IMG/VR virus record: IMGVR_UViG_3300003323_001142
Coordinates: 1-64,000 of that record
Reading direction: 5' to 3' (one strand)
DNA from: a virus
Length of the DNA: 64,000 nt
Below the pieces are notes generated by a model, which searched no databases, had not been told where the DNA came from, and saw nothing but the letters and a program-made list of their open reading frames with translations. Both the position numbers and the translations under genes were made by a program. Below, piece by piece: positions 7,340 to 14,822 of this stretch (its first letter is position 1; each line of letters begins with the position of its first letter).

Positions 7340-8023
7340 TCATCGCTGCCCAAGAAACAGCGTCACAAATTGCAGCGGATCCGGGTGCATCTTGGCCAGT
7401 AGGCCCCTTTGATAGGGGTCCCCATACCCGTCCGCGGCAACGGCCGCCTCGACAGTAAAACCGGCGTAGCACTGGACGTGGACGTGGGGGTGCCAGCCGC
7501 CGTTCCTCTCTGGCGAATCGACGAATCCGATCAAGTCTTCATTCCGGATCCTTGCCCCGGGCTTGATGTACCCGGTCGGCTCAATGTGTCCATACCCGAT
7601 CAGGACCCCGACGCGATGCAGCTCGAAGATAACGCGGCGCCCCCACCCGTACTCTTCGGGATAATCGTCGCCCGTCCAGACTACGAGCATATCGTCTTCC
7701 GCGTAGATGGCGGTTCCTTCCGGGGCGTTGAAGTCGACGCCGAGATGCAGGTAGCTTCGAGTCTCCTCGAGGTAGCTGCCGGCCCACAGATGGCGCCGAT
7801 CCTCAAGCCATCCGCCGTAGGAGCAATGCAGGCCCATGCCGGCGTGAAGCTCATGGAGGAACCGTTGGCATTCGACCGAGTCAAGGAGCGGGCTCGGTGA
7901 ACTGTGGAGTCCGATGCCGCGCCGCTCGGCCTCAAGGTCGAGATTCAGATAGCCGCATTTCATTTGATTTGCCTCACTTCGATTACCGCGGCCCCCGCGC
8001 GCTTTCTGCCAAACGTCGCTCAC
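7340..8023 (-). CDS. M23-type (LytM) metallopeptidase-like protein
   Basis: The motif HLGVD (HxxxD) and, about 90 residues on, HPHVHVQ (HxH) supply the zinc ligands typical of M23 peptidoglycan endopeptidases. Between them are PEGTAIYAEDD, GRRVIFELHR, IGYGHIEP and PGARIRNEDLIG, the usual order of that fold. The start is ambiguous: GTG at 8023 overlaps the previous stop (GTGA), while ATG at 7963 also has a good SD (GTGAGG). There is no signal peptide, so export would need a holin or other route. Its place in the early cluster is unusual for an endolysin. Confidence 0.65.
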   Translation of the reverse strand: MSDVWQKARGGRGNRSEANQMKCGYLNLDLEAERRGIGLHSSPSPLLDSVECQRFLHELHAGMGLHCSYGGWLEDRRHLWAGSYLEETRSYLHLGVDFNAPEGTAIYAEDDMLVVWTGDDYPEEYGWGRRVIFELHRVGVLIGYGHIEPTGYIKPGARIRNEDLIGFVDSPERNGGWHPHVHVQCYAGFTVEAAVAADGYGDPYQRGLLAKMHPDPLQFVTLFLGQR

Positions 8024-8124
8024 TTCCGTTTCCTCTCCTGCAACCATCGCCGATAGAGATCGACGCACGCGGGCAGATCCGAACGCTTCACGTCGACGAT
8101 CGTGTCTTTGCCAAAGAACGTCAT
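8020..8124 (-). CDS. Very small ORF, C-terminal DLYRRWL motif
   Basis: This 34-residue ORF starts at ATG (MTFFGKDTIVDV) and ends LPACVDLYRRWLQERKRK, overlapping the next gene by GTGA. The ending closely resembles the end of the protein at 9740-10150 (ISACVALYRRCLRRE), so the two share a short module. It may be a truncated relative. Confidence 0.4.
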   Translation of the reverse strand: MTFFGKDTIVDVKRSDLPACVDLYRRWLQERKRK

Positions 8125-8193
8125 GAGATCGTGAAACGCCTGCAAATGAGCCCCGCGCTGCCCCCTTCTCTCCCCATTCCACCGAGGGTGAGC

Positions 8194-8283
8194 TCAGAAA
8201 AAGCTCGACGCGGGGGCGAACCCACGGATACGCGGAGCCGAGAGCGACGACGCGGTGCGGGTGAGATCGTAGTCGGCGATCAC
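8194..8283 (-). CDS. Very small ORF in overlap series
   Basis: A GTG start overlapping the preceding stop (GTGA) opens a 29-residue frame (begins MIADYDLTRTASS). The only evidence is the overlap, which most true gene pairs here share. No motif is seen. After it, 8125-8193 holds no convincing gene. Confidence 0.3.
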   Translation of the reverse strand: MIADYDLTRTASSLSAPRIRGFAPASSFF

Positions 8284-8861
8284 GCCGGCCTCGGGATGTT
8301 CGGCCTCGGTTGGGCCATGTTCCGCAGCACGATCGGCTCCCCCTCCGGCACGCGCACGCGACGCTCGCACTCGCGAGCGCACCACTTGTTCATCCGGTCG
8401 GAGTCCGATGGGCGCAGCGGCCTAGCGCTGGGCTTCAGATGGCCGCCCTCGCTGAGTATGCACGTTTTGCCTGGCGGCGGGGCCCGACCGAGCTCGTCAT
8501 CGCCGATGTAGACGTAGTCGTCTTCGTTTGCAGATAGCTGGCGCTTGGGTCGGCCATTGATCCCCCACGCCTTGTCGCATCTGCCGTCGCAGGCGAGGGT
8601 AATGCGCTGACCGCAGAAAAGGACTCGCTTGGTCAGCTTGCGCGTTGCGGCCAGTACTCTCCGCCTCGCTGCCCGTCGAGCGGGGTGACGTGACGGCAGG
8701 TTCTCTCGCATCCCCTCGATGAACCCCGGAAACAGCGCAGAATTCATTGCTGCTCCGTGAAAGCCGATCATGCGCAGCTCGGCGGCGCGGTTGGCTTGGC
8801 GAGTCCTGCGTAGATGTCGGATGCTGGCGAGCCGCTTCACTTCGGCCACCTCTTCCTGCAT
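8280..8861 (-). CDS. Hypothetical protein with CDGRCDKAWGINGRP motif
   Basis: The 193-residue protein has a basic helical N-terminal half and the motif C-D-G-R-C-D-K-A-W-G-I-N-G-R-P, found in many phage hypothetical proteins. A second Cys pair (WCAREC) lies near the C-terminus. Together they may form a metal site. The function is unknown. Confidence 0.6.
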   Translation of the reverse strand: MQEEVAEVKRLASIRHLRRTRQANRAAELRMIGFHGAAMNSALFPGFIEGMRENLPSRHPARRAARRRVLAATRKLTKRVLFCGQRITLACDGRCDKAWGINGRPKRQLSANEDDYVYIGDDELGRAPPPGKTCILSEGGHLKPSARPLRPSDSDRMNKWCARECERRVRVPEGEPIVLRNMAQPRPNIPRPA

Positions 8862-9088
8862 GCCTTATCAGCGCGAGCTACGGCCTTCGCCAGTGCCTCG
8901 AACGGCGTCCTACCATAGGCTCCCCTGGCATCGCCTCGGATGTGCGCCGCGCCGATCGTTGCACGGATCCGGCCACCGAGTTCCCTTATATCGATCCGAG
9001 CGCCCGCGAAGATGTGAGCGAACACGCGGTCGGCAACCTGCAAGCGTTCGGCGTTTGTGGGGTTGGGCGGGGGCTGGCGTTTGCTCAT
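8837..9088 (-). CDS. Small hypothetical protein
   Basis: This 83-residue basic protein begins MSKRQPPPNP. The end EALAKAVARADKACRKRWPK is amphipathic and basic. No domain is recognised. It overlaps the gene at 9085 by ATGA. Confidence 0.5.
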   Translation of the reverse strand: MSKRQPPPNPTNAERLQVADRVFAHIFAGARIDIRELGGRIRATIGAAHIRGDARGAYGRTPFEALAKAVARADKACRKRWPK

Positions 9089-9285
9089 TCAGCAGGCTCC
9101 TTCCAATCGCTGCACGCGCACCCATCCTCCTCGCATCCGCAACCGTCCCCGTATCCATGGCGACAACACCGATGCCCGCACGTCGCGCACAGGATCTCGC
9201 AATCGGAAGGGTCGTACCAATGCCGGCAGAACGGTCCGGATTCGTACTCGGTCCAGTCGTCGTCCTCGATGTCGATATCGGTCAT
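9085..9285 (-). CDS. Cys-rich small protein
   Basis: Sixty-six residues contain about ten Cys in CATCGHRCC and CGCEEDGCAC clusters, with an acidic first third. It is likely a metal-binding miniprotein. Nothing in the context shows a specific role. Confidence 0.5.
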   Translation of the reverse strand: MTDIDIEDDDWTEYESGPFCRHWYDPSDCEILCATCGHRCCRHGYGDGCGCEEDGCACSDWKEPAE

Positions 9286-9756
9286 TCACCCCTCCTCCTT
9301 CCGGTCCCGCTCTGGCCCACACGCGTCGAACAGCGGATGCAGCTCGGGTGGCCATCGCTCGTAGCAGGGCCGCTGCGGCCGCATCTTGCGGACGCGGGCG
9401 CAGAAGAGATCGGCGCCCATCCCACCAGCGTCGTACCAGCAAGACCAGTCCGCGGCTTCCTTGTTGCGCTCTTCGTTCGTGGCATCTCTGTCCAGGCGCG
9501 GAAAGTGTCCGGTCGGAACACCGCGCGCTGCGCGAACGTCCGCGACCGCCTGCCGTAGCTCGGGCAGGTTCTCCGGCGTCAGCTTCTCAGCGTCCGCGGT
9601 TGCCCAGTGAAATAGATCATTACAATTTACGAAGAACGTTACCGGCGCATATTCGCCGTCGGTGCGCCACCAGATCGATTCCCAGAGGTTACCGTATTCG
9701 TTGAAGCCATCGCCGATAGATAGAACGGAAGATACGAACTCAAGATCCATGCTCAT
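9286..9756 (-). CDS. Hypothetical phage protein
   Basis: The 156-residue protein begins with a module (FNEYGNLWESIWWRTDGEYAP) followed by FFVNCNDLFHWATADAEKLT. This Cys/Asn-Asp-rich pattern recurs in phage accessory proteins of unknown role. The second half is a charged helix (ELRQAVADVRAARG) and a Cys/Trp-rich end. No catalytic assignment is made. Confidence 0.55.
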   Translation of the reverse strand: MSMDLEFVSSVLSIGDGFNEYGNLWESIWWRTDGEYAPVTFFVNCNDLFHWATADAEKLTPENLPELRQAVADVRAARGVPTGHFPRLDRDATNEERNKEAADWSCWYDAGGMGADLFCARVRKMRPQRPCYERWPPELHPLFDACGPERDRKEEG

Positions 9757-10150
9757 TGCCCACCTCTCGTCTCAAGCACCGTCGGTAGAGCGCGACGCAG
9801 GCGGAGATGTGCTCGCTCGAAATGAGCCGAGGCTCGATCGACAATCCATTACCCCATGAGAGATATGTTTCTAGATCGTAGTAGTTGTGGACTCGATCGA
9901 CCTCCGGAGGGAGCCACTCGAGTCCCTCTGCCCCCACCGCCGCTCGGAGCTGCCCGAGCCACGCCTCCGCCTCAATAAGCCACGCGGGCTTGGTGTAGAG
10001 CCCCACACCTCTTGCCTCGTCCAACATCGCGAGTAGGTCCCGCGTGAAGCTAGCCACGTCCTCGGGAATGTGCGGCGTGCCGTCCGAGAATTTGCCGGCG
10101 GCCCAGGCGCGGATCTCGGCTTCGCGGGTGGGGGTGGTGGTGGGTCTCAC
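9740..10150 (-). CDS. Hypothetical early protein
   Basis: A GTG start overlapping the previous stop (GTGA) gives 136 residues. The N-terminus is TTTPTREAEIRAWAAGKFSDG, followed by helices and the end ISACVALYRRCLRRE, shared in form with the short ORF at 8020-8124. Function unknown. Confidence 0.5.
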   Translation of the reverse strand: MRPTTTPTREAEIRAWAAGKFSDGTPHIPEDVASFTRDLLAMLDEARGVGLYTKPAWLIEAEAWLGQLRAAVGAEGLEWLPPEVDRVHNYYDLETYLSWGNGLSIEPRLISSEHISACVALYRRCLRREVGNEHGS

Positions 10151-10347
10151 GTTCTCTCCACTGCCGGCACCGCGCGGATGTTGTGGCACTTCGGACACTC
10201 GTTCCAGATCGTGAGCAGCGCGATTCGATTGCGTGTTCCCTTGCTGCTCATGATCACTTCCTTCGAAGGGTCCACGGAACCGATGCACCAGGTCTCCCCG
10301 CAGTCGATACATTCGATGTGAAAGCGCCAGTTGAGGGGAGCGGTCAT
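10147..10347 (-). CDS. Zinc-ribbon small protein
   Basis: Sixty-six residues with C-I-D-C-G-E and, 30 residues on, C-P-K-C-H, a typical two-knuckle zinc ribbon. It overlaps both neighbours by four bases. It is probably a nucleic-acid-binding or structural ribbon of unknown role. Confidence 0.55.
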   Translation of the reverse strand: MTAPLNWRFHIECIDCGETWCIGSVDPSKEVIMSSKGTRNRIALLTIWNECPKCHNIRAVPAVERT

Positions 10348-10550
10348 GCAGCCCTCTCAATCCCCAGCGCGCGCTTGACGGCGCGGGCAACTGACTCGAC
10401 GAGCCATCCGGCCGCATCGACGCCAGCCGCGAAGATCATCACTAGGATCGTCAAGATGATGACGAGAACAGCGCCGAGGAGAGTGAGCGCGATCGCGCCG
10501 ATGAACAGGAGCGTCGGGATGGCGCATAGCCAGAGCAGGACGGTCAGCAC
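10344..10550 (-). CDS. Small two-segment membrane protein
   Basis: Sixty-eight residues, of which the first 50 are strongly hydrophobic (LTVLLWLCAIPTLLF, then ALTLLGAVLVIILTILVMIF), ending in a basic amphipathic helix. It is an inner-membrane protein of unknown role. A holin is conceivable, but its place in the early cluster argues against a simple lysis role. Confidence 0.5.
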   Translation of the reverse strand: MLTVLLWLCAIPTLLFIGAIALTLLGAVLVIILTILVMIFAAGVDAAGWLVESVARAVKRALGIERAA

Positions 10551-10954
10551 GGCCCCTCCCCATCCACCACCTCAAGCGCCAGTCCCACCGGCAACAGTTC
10601 GAGCAGCTCCCGATGCAACAGTTCCCTCTCCCAACACGTGCCCCAGTCGAGCGTCACCCGGACCATCCCAGGATACGGAGAGGAGACCTTCACGCGGTCG
10701 GGCGAGATGCAAAGGATCCTGGCGGCTTCCGATTGGAGATGCGCGGACGAGCCTGGGGAAGCGCGCCTGGATAGAAACTCGGTGAGGCGCCGGCGCATGG
10801 TCCGGTTGGTGGTCCACCGCGGGAAGGTCCAGCCGTAGTTGGCGGCGCGGCAGCGGAGGGCACGTCGCGACCAGAGCCAGCAGACGAAGTAGTAGTACCC
10901 GAGCATCGCCGCGACGAAGACGAAGGGGGCGGCGAGGATGAGGGCGGCGGTCAT
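10544..10954 (-). CDS. Membrane-anchored hypothetical protein
   Basis: An N-terminal hydrophobic segment (ALILAAPFVFVAAMLGYYYFV) precedes a basic linker and a soluble C-terminal domain (VKVSSPYPGMVRVTLDWGT). The 136-residue protein overlaps its neighbours. The role is unknown. Confidence 0.5.
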   Translation of the reverse strand: MTAALILAAPFVFVAAMLGYYYFVCWLWSRRALRCRAANYGWTFPRWTTNRTMRRRLTEFLSRRASPGSSAHLQSEAARILCISPDRVKVSSPYPGMVRVTLDWGTCWERELLHRELLELLPVGLALEVVDGEGPC

Positions 10955-11394
10955 CGAATCAGACCTCCTTCCTCGACAAGCGCCGAGAACTCGATCGTTA
11001 CCGGGGATGAAGGGTCAGAAACCGCGACAACGATAGTCCGGTCGCTAAATTGCTTGGGGACGGAGCAACGCCGGAGGCTGATGCTGTCCTTGCTCCACAA
11101 AATTCGCTCTTCTTCGGCAACAGAGCCTAACCTAGCGTGGAACGTTGGAGCCGGCGAACGCAGACCGATCCTCAACGGCAACGCTGATCGACCGGCCCAC
11201 GCGGACGGCAGATGCGTGATGATTACGATCAGGCCGTCGGCAGCGAAGTCCCTATGCAGATGCAGATCGCGCAAGCGAATCGAGCGTCTGCCGGGGTGCA
11301 GGTCGAGCAGGTGAGTGGCGGCGTGAACGCGCACCTCGCCTGCGATCGAGTAGACGCGCGGGTCGGGTTCGTGATTACGTAATGGCCAAACCAT
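10951..11394 (-). CDS. Hypothetical early protein
   Basis: The ATG at 11394 overlaps the preceding stop (TAATG), giving 147 residues. The sequence looks beta-rich (VYSIAGEVRVHAATHLLDLHPGR). It may be related to the adjacent 11394-11756 protein, which has a similar jelly-roll-like composition. No function is assigned. Confidence 0.5.
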   Translation of the reverse strand: MVWPLRNHEPDPRVYSIAGEVRVHAATHLLDLHPGRRSIRLRDLHLHRDFAADGLIVIITHLPSAWAGRSALPLRIGLRSPAPTFHARLGSVAEEERILWSKDSISLRRCSVPKQFSDRTIVVAVSDPSSPVTIEFSALVEEGGLIR

Positions 11395-11756
11395 TACCGC
11401 GCCTCGTTCACCAGCAGCCCATCCCCGTAGACATCCAGCTTGAACCGCCACTCCGGAAGCTCCGGCGAGAAGATGCCGAGTCGGAACGGTCGCTCGCGCG
11501 GGACCGAGGCCGGGAAGGCGATCGATCCGCCGCCGCGCAGCGAGAACGCGCTGTTGAGAAATGGCACGACGGTCCCTTCTCCGGCCGGGTGCGGAGCGGG
11601 GTAGAGCGACCACGTGGCGATCCCGCCGACGTGCTCTTCGGCCGCTGAGATCTCGATAAGCCAGAGTCGCGCATCCGTCGGTTCGAGGAACCAGGGGTCA
11701 GCGCTGATGCTGATGGTGGTCGACTCGCGGCAGGTGGAGCGGAGCTCGTATTTCAT
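11394..11756 (-). CDS. Hypothetical beta-rich protein
   Basis: The 120-residue protein has alternating hydrophobic strands (ISISADPWFLEPTDARLWLI, FKLDVYGDGLLV). It overlaps both neighbours and is probably translationally coupled. Not recognised. Confidence 0.5.
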   Translation of the reverse strand: MKYELRSTCRESTTISISADPWFLEPTDARLWLIEISAAEEHVGGIATWSLYPAPHPAGEGTVVPFLNSAFSLRGGGSIAFPASVPRERPFRLGIFSPELPEWRFKLDVYGDGLLVNEAR

Positions 11757-12283
11757 CGCCCCAGCTCCCTCGCAACCCGAGCCGCCAGTTCCTCATCTCG
11801 CAGGGCCTCGCTGCCGACCCGGGCGTGCCTCGACCGGCGCGCAGTCTCCAGCCATCGCGAGTCAGCTCGGAACGGCGCTATCGACTTGAGCCAAGCCCAC
11901 GCATCGCCATCGAAGTCGGGCGCTCGCCATCTGTCGGAGTGACAGAGCGAACGGATATCGCGTAGGGCTTCGGCGTAGGCAGAGAGCCGACCGCGCAACT
12001 CGGCCTGAAGCGGAGCGTTGCCACCCGCCCGAGCGTTCTCGATCGCGGTGAGCAGCCGTGTCACCTCCCCGCGGTAGTGGTCCTTGAGCTTGATGAGATC
12101 GCGGCGCACTGCGAGCCACTTGAAGACGCCACGCGCGCAGAGAATCGCGTACGAGACCCGCCGCGGGACGCCGAAGACCTCGAGGTCGGAGGCCACTAGG
12201 GTCGGTCGGTTTTGCTCGAAGGACCAGACGTTGTCGGGGTGGACGGAGAGGGGGCACGGGGGCGGGAGGGACTTGGTGGTCAT
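11753..12283 (-). CDS. Helical protein with winged-helix-like N-terminus
   Basis: The 176-residue protein opens with WSFEQNRPTLVASDLEVFGVPRRVSYAILCARGVFKWLAVR, then a long charged helical region. The N-terminus could be DNA-binding, but no family is recognised. It overlaps the HNH gene by ATGA. Confidence 0.5.
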   Translation of the reverse strand: MTTKSLPPPCPLSVHPDNVWSFEQNRPTLVASDLEVFGVPRRVSYAILCARGVFKWLAVRRDLIKLKDHYRGEVTRLLTAIENARAGGNAPLQAELRGRLSAYAEALRDIRSLCHSDRWRAPDFDGDAWAWLKSIAPFRADSRWLETARRSRHARVGSEALRDEELAARVARELGR

Positions 12284-12960
12284 CGGGCGCCCCCTTCGGC
12301 TGCGAACTGACTGGCTTGAGGGGGAGCCGCATCGGCCCCCAGCTGTTCAAGGTACGCGCCCGCTTCGCGGATGAGCTGGCTGGCGTTAGGTCCGAGATCC
12401 GAACCCGACTCCCATTGAGCGATCGCGACCATCATCGATGCGCCGCCAACGTGCGGAAACGGCTGCGGACTCGGCGTCCCCTGGAGCCCCGACCACTCTT
12501 CTACGAGCGCCGCGAGCGAAGCGATCGCGTTGCCCCGCCCATTGTTGAGCCCTGCGTTCGCCGCGTACCCGGCCTCAAGCGATTCGAGGAGATGCGGCAG
12601 TTCCTCGCAGCGCCTCCAAAGGTCGACCCTCTCCGGCGGTATCCCGAAGGCCCCCGCGAGCCTCGCCACCTCGTACAGGATTTCGCCCATCGCAAAGAAG
12701 GACCACTCGCACCATCGAGCGGCCGATCTTACCCAGGGTCGCTGGATCGATTCTGGTGCGCCATCCGGCTGGATCGCGTGACAGTGGTTGCAGAGCAGGA
12801 AGAAATTGGAGGGCTGATTCGAGCCGCCCCAAACTCGCGCGTTTACGTGGGCGCGGACTGGGCGACTATTTGCGAACGGGATCCGGCAGGCCCAGCAGAT
12901 GCGCTCGGCTGTGGCGAAGTCGAGCCCCAGATAGAGGAAGAATTTCCTGTTCGCCTCCAC
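12280..12960 (-). CDS. HNH endonuclease family protein
   Basis: The GTG start (VEANRKFFLYLG) was chosen because an open frame further upstream would run through the attachment site. Near residues 17-60 it has C-W-A-C, RAHVNARVWGGSNQPSN, FFLLCNHCH and QPDG, giving the C-C, H, N, H and C-x-x-C-H layout of HNH nucleases. A helical C-terminal domain of about 140 residues follows. It is probably a DNA-cutting or homing enzyme beside attP, which could also tie it to integration or packaging. Confidence 0.65.
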   Translation of the reverse strand: MEANRKFFLYLGLDFATAERICWACRIPFANSRPVRAHVNARVWGGSNQPSNFFLLCNHCHAIQPDGAPESIQRPWVRSAARWCEWSFFAMGEILYEVARLAGAFGIPPERVDLWRRCEELPHLLESLEAGYAANAGLNNGRGNAIASLAALVEEWSGLQGTPSPQPFPHVGGASMMVAIAQWESGSDLGPNASQLIREAGAYLEQLGADAAPPQASQFAAEGGAR

Positions 12961-13001
12961 GATGAGGCGATGGGACGGAGCCGGGCCTCGGCTCCCGGGG
13001 A

Positions 13002-13221
13002 GCGTGCCGTATCTGTACGGTACACCCGGTACTCTGGCGGACCATCTGGACCCGGTGAACTCGCACGAATCGCCTGATTCGCCCGAGTTTTCCTGTGGGC
13101 CGGCCGGGACTCGAACCCGGGACCTACGGATTAAAAGTCCCGTGCTCATCTTGCTTTCTCTACCTTGTTTTGTCGGCGAATGCAACGCGGATGCGCTGGA
13201 TGCGTGCCGTATTTGTACGGT
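13002..13221. repeat. 20-bp direct repeats flanking attP
   Basis: GCGTGCCGTATCTGTACGGT at 13002-13021 and a copy with one mismatch (T for C) at 13202-13221 lie exactly 200 bp apart on either side of the tRNA-like core. Each holds the inverted repeat CCGTA-N4-TACGG. They are good candidates for integrase/excisionase arm sites or repressor operators. Confidence 0.6.
13096..13140 (-). other. attP: attP core: 3' portion of a tRNA-Lys(UUU)
   Basis: Read on the minus strand this is the 3' part of a tRNA: anticodon loop CTTTTAA (anticodon UUU), T-arm CGGGTTCGAGTCCCGG and acceptor strand CCGGCCC with discriminator A. The matching 5' acceptor (GGGCCGG) and D-arm are missing, so it is not a functional tRNA. 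A tRNA 3' fragment beside an integrase gene is the classic attP arrangement, restoring the host tRNA on integration. Phage genes continue on both sides, so this is attP rather than a prophage end. Confidence 0.75.
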
Positions 13222-13235
13222 TGTCGCGCGACCTC

Positions 13236-14330
13236 TCACGAGGATTTCTCGCTTTCGTCGAGGCGCCGCTGGACGGCGGTAGCCAGCCGCTCGGGGGTGT
13301 CCTGGCCGTAGACCATTCGGGCCATCTTGGTGTCGGCGTGACCGAGCAAGTCGGCCAGGTCGTCCACGCGCACCCCGCGCTGTCGGAGCAATGAAGCGAA
13401 CGTTCGGCGAAGGTCGTTCCAGGTCACCTTCGGGAAGGGGATCTTGGCCAACCACTCGGCCTGCTCGGTCTTCGAGAGTTCCTCCCATGGCCGTCGAGCT
13501 GCTGCGCCGATCATCTTCCGCTGCGCGCGTTCGCAAGCTCGGATGATGTCGCGTCTCGCGTTGCCCCACGGCTCGAAGAGCGTGTCCTTCCCCGGCGCGT
13601 CACGAAGCGCCCGCTGCATCAGGTCCTCGTAAAGGCTGACCACCGGAATCGTGCGCGCCGACTTCTCTGTCTTCGTGCCTCGCAGTTCGGCGAACGCGCC
13701 GGCGACATCGGTCCGGCGCGCGCTGAACGACTCCTTGCGCCTCGCGCCGCTCGCGATCACGTAGGCAACGTGCGCAGCGCGCGCCGGCCCAAGCTCGTCG
13801 AGCAGCGCATGCAGCTGCTCCCAGGTCAGGTACGTTTTGCGGGGCTTGTATTCCGGTGAGTAGCCGATGGGCATGACCTCGCTGATGTCGCGCCGGTACT
13901 CCCCTCGCCTCTTGGCCACCTTCAGCAGCCCTCGCAACGCAACGAGCTCTTTGTGGATCGTGTGCTTGCTCGCCCCCTCCTCTTCGCGCTTTGCGCAAAA
14001 CCAGTCCACGCGCGATGCGGTGATCGTCGCGAGCAACGACTTGGCGCCGAACAGGCGATTGATGTGCCCGCACTTCTGACGATACATCGTCAGGGTGCCC
14101 GCTGCTTTCCCGCGCCGCTCCCGGTCCGTCAGGAATTGCTTCACGGCTGCCTCGACCGTGGTTTCGTTCGCGGATAGGTGATCAGGGTCGGCGTACATTC
14201 GCTCGAGCCGGCGCTTCTCGAGCCGCGCCGCAGTCTTGTCGCGGCGCCCCGTGGACTTACGGGTCCACTTCCCCGTGTGGTCCTTGACCCAACACCAATA
14301 GACCGTTCCTCGAAGGTAGACGTCGGACAT
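13236..14330 (-). CDS. int: Tyrosine-recombinase integrase
   Basis: Starting at MSDVYLRGTVYWCWV gives 364 residues with the usual N-terminal arm-binding/core layout. The catalytic set is R in SGARRKE (about 193), K in RGTKTEKSART (about 218), N-D-L-R-R (about 301, with Asn where most have His), H in LLGHAD (about 327) and the Tyr nucleophile in MVYGQ (about 338). It catalyses site-specific integration at the adjacent tRNA-Lys attP. It overlaps the excisionase-like gene out of frame by about 190 bases. Confidence 0.9.
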   Translation of the reverse strand: MSDVYLRGTVYWCWVKDHTGKWTRKSTGRRDKTAARLEKRRLERMYADPDHLSANETTVEAAVKQFLTDRERRGKAAGTLTMYRQKCGHINRLFGAKSLLATITASRVDWFCAKREEEGASKHTIHKELVALRGLLKVAKRRGEYRRDISEVMPIGYSPEYKPRKTYLTWEQLHALLDELGPARAAHVAYVIASGARRKESFSARRTDVAGAFAELRGTKTEKSARTIPVVSLYEDLMQRALRDAPGKDTLFEPWGNARRDIIRACERAQRKMIGAAARRPWEELSKTEQAEWLAKIPFPKVTWNDLRRTFASLLRQRGVRVDDLADLLGHADTKMARMVYGQDTPERLATAVQRRLDESEKSS

Positions 14331-14527
14331 CGATTCTCTTCCAGCCGCCGAATGTACTCCTCCACGGCTCTGCGAGGCACGCGCAGGCAACCTTGGATCT
14401 TCACCGGGCCGAGCTCGGCCATCAGCTCGTATGCCTTCGTCCGGGTGAGTCCGAGCTCCTCCCCCACGTCCCGCGCGGACATGAAGCGACCGTTGCCGCG
14501 GATCCATTTGGGAGAGGCGTTGCTCAT
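14141..14527 (-). CDS. Excisionase-like HTH protein
   Basis: Residues 14-60 (FMSARDVGEELGLTRTKAYELMAEL...IQGCLRVPRRAVEEYI) match the winged-helix pattern of phage excisionases and MerR-like DNA-bending proteins. The frame continues about 60 more residues inside the integrase start region, giving 128 residues. The Arg/Ser-rich tail is probably constrained by the other frame. It likely promotes excision and may couple translation of the integrase. Confidence 0.6.
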   Translation of the reverse strand: MSNASPKWIRGNGRFMSARDVGEELGLTRTKAYELMAELGPVKIQGCLRVPRRAVEEYIRRLEENRCPTSTFEERSIGVGSRTTRGSGPVSPRGAATRLRRGSRSAGSSECTPTLITYPRTKPRSRQP

Positions 14528-14775
14528 TACGGCCCCGCTCCGCGCAACACCTCAATCCCCTCCTCCGTCACCCCAAACACCGACATCCCCCCAAGCCACT
14601 CCGTCGGCCCTCGCGTGCACCTCATCAGCCCCCGCGCGATGAGCTCCTGGATGATCGTGCACGCCTCGTCCCCCTCATCGGTGACGTACCGGTTCCGGTA
14701 GAGCGGCTGCCGCGACTTCCATCCGGTCGCGTGCTCCAGGATGTGGAGTTCTTCTGGGGTGATATCACCGAACAT
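14527..14775 (-). CDS. Small winged-helix-like protein
   Basis: Eighty-two residues with ELIARGLMRCTRGP...VFGVTEEGIEVLRG, the end of a winged helix in which a strand follows the recognition helix. Similar small proteins predict marR/phage accessory folds. It overlaps the excisionase-like gene by four bases. Confidence 0.5.
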   Translation of the reverse strand: MFGDITPEELHILEHATGWKSRQPLYRNRYVTDEGDEACTIIQELIARGLMRCTRGPTEWLGGMSVFGVTEEGIEVLRGAGP

Positions 14776-14822
14776 CGCTCAGTCCTCCACCTTGGTCAGC
14801 CGTCCGAAGATGCAGGCATTAT

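Noticed and set aside
13096-13190. Complete functional tRNA-Lys gene
   Set aside because: The 5' acceptor strand and D-arm are missing; only the 3' part matches, as expected for attP.
12961-13569. In-frame N-terminal extension of the HNH gene through the attachment site
   Set aside because: It would translate the tRNA-derived att core and part of the integrase antisense; the GTG at 12960 gives a normal HNH length.
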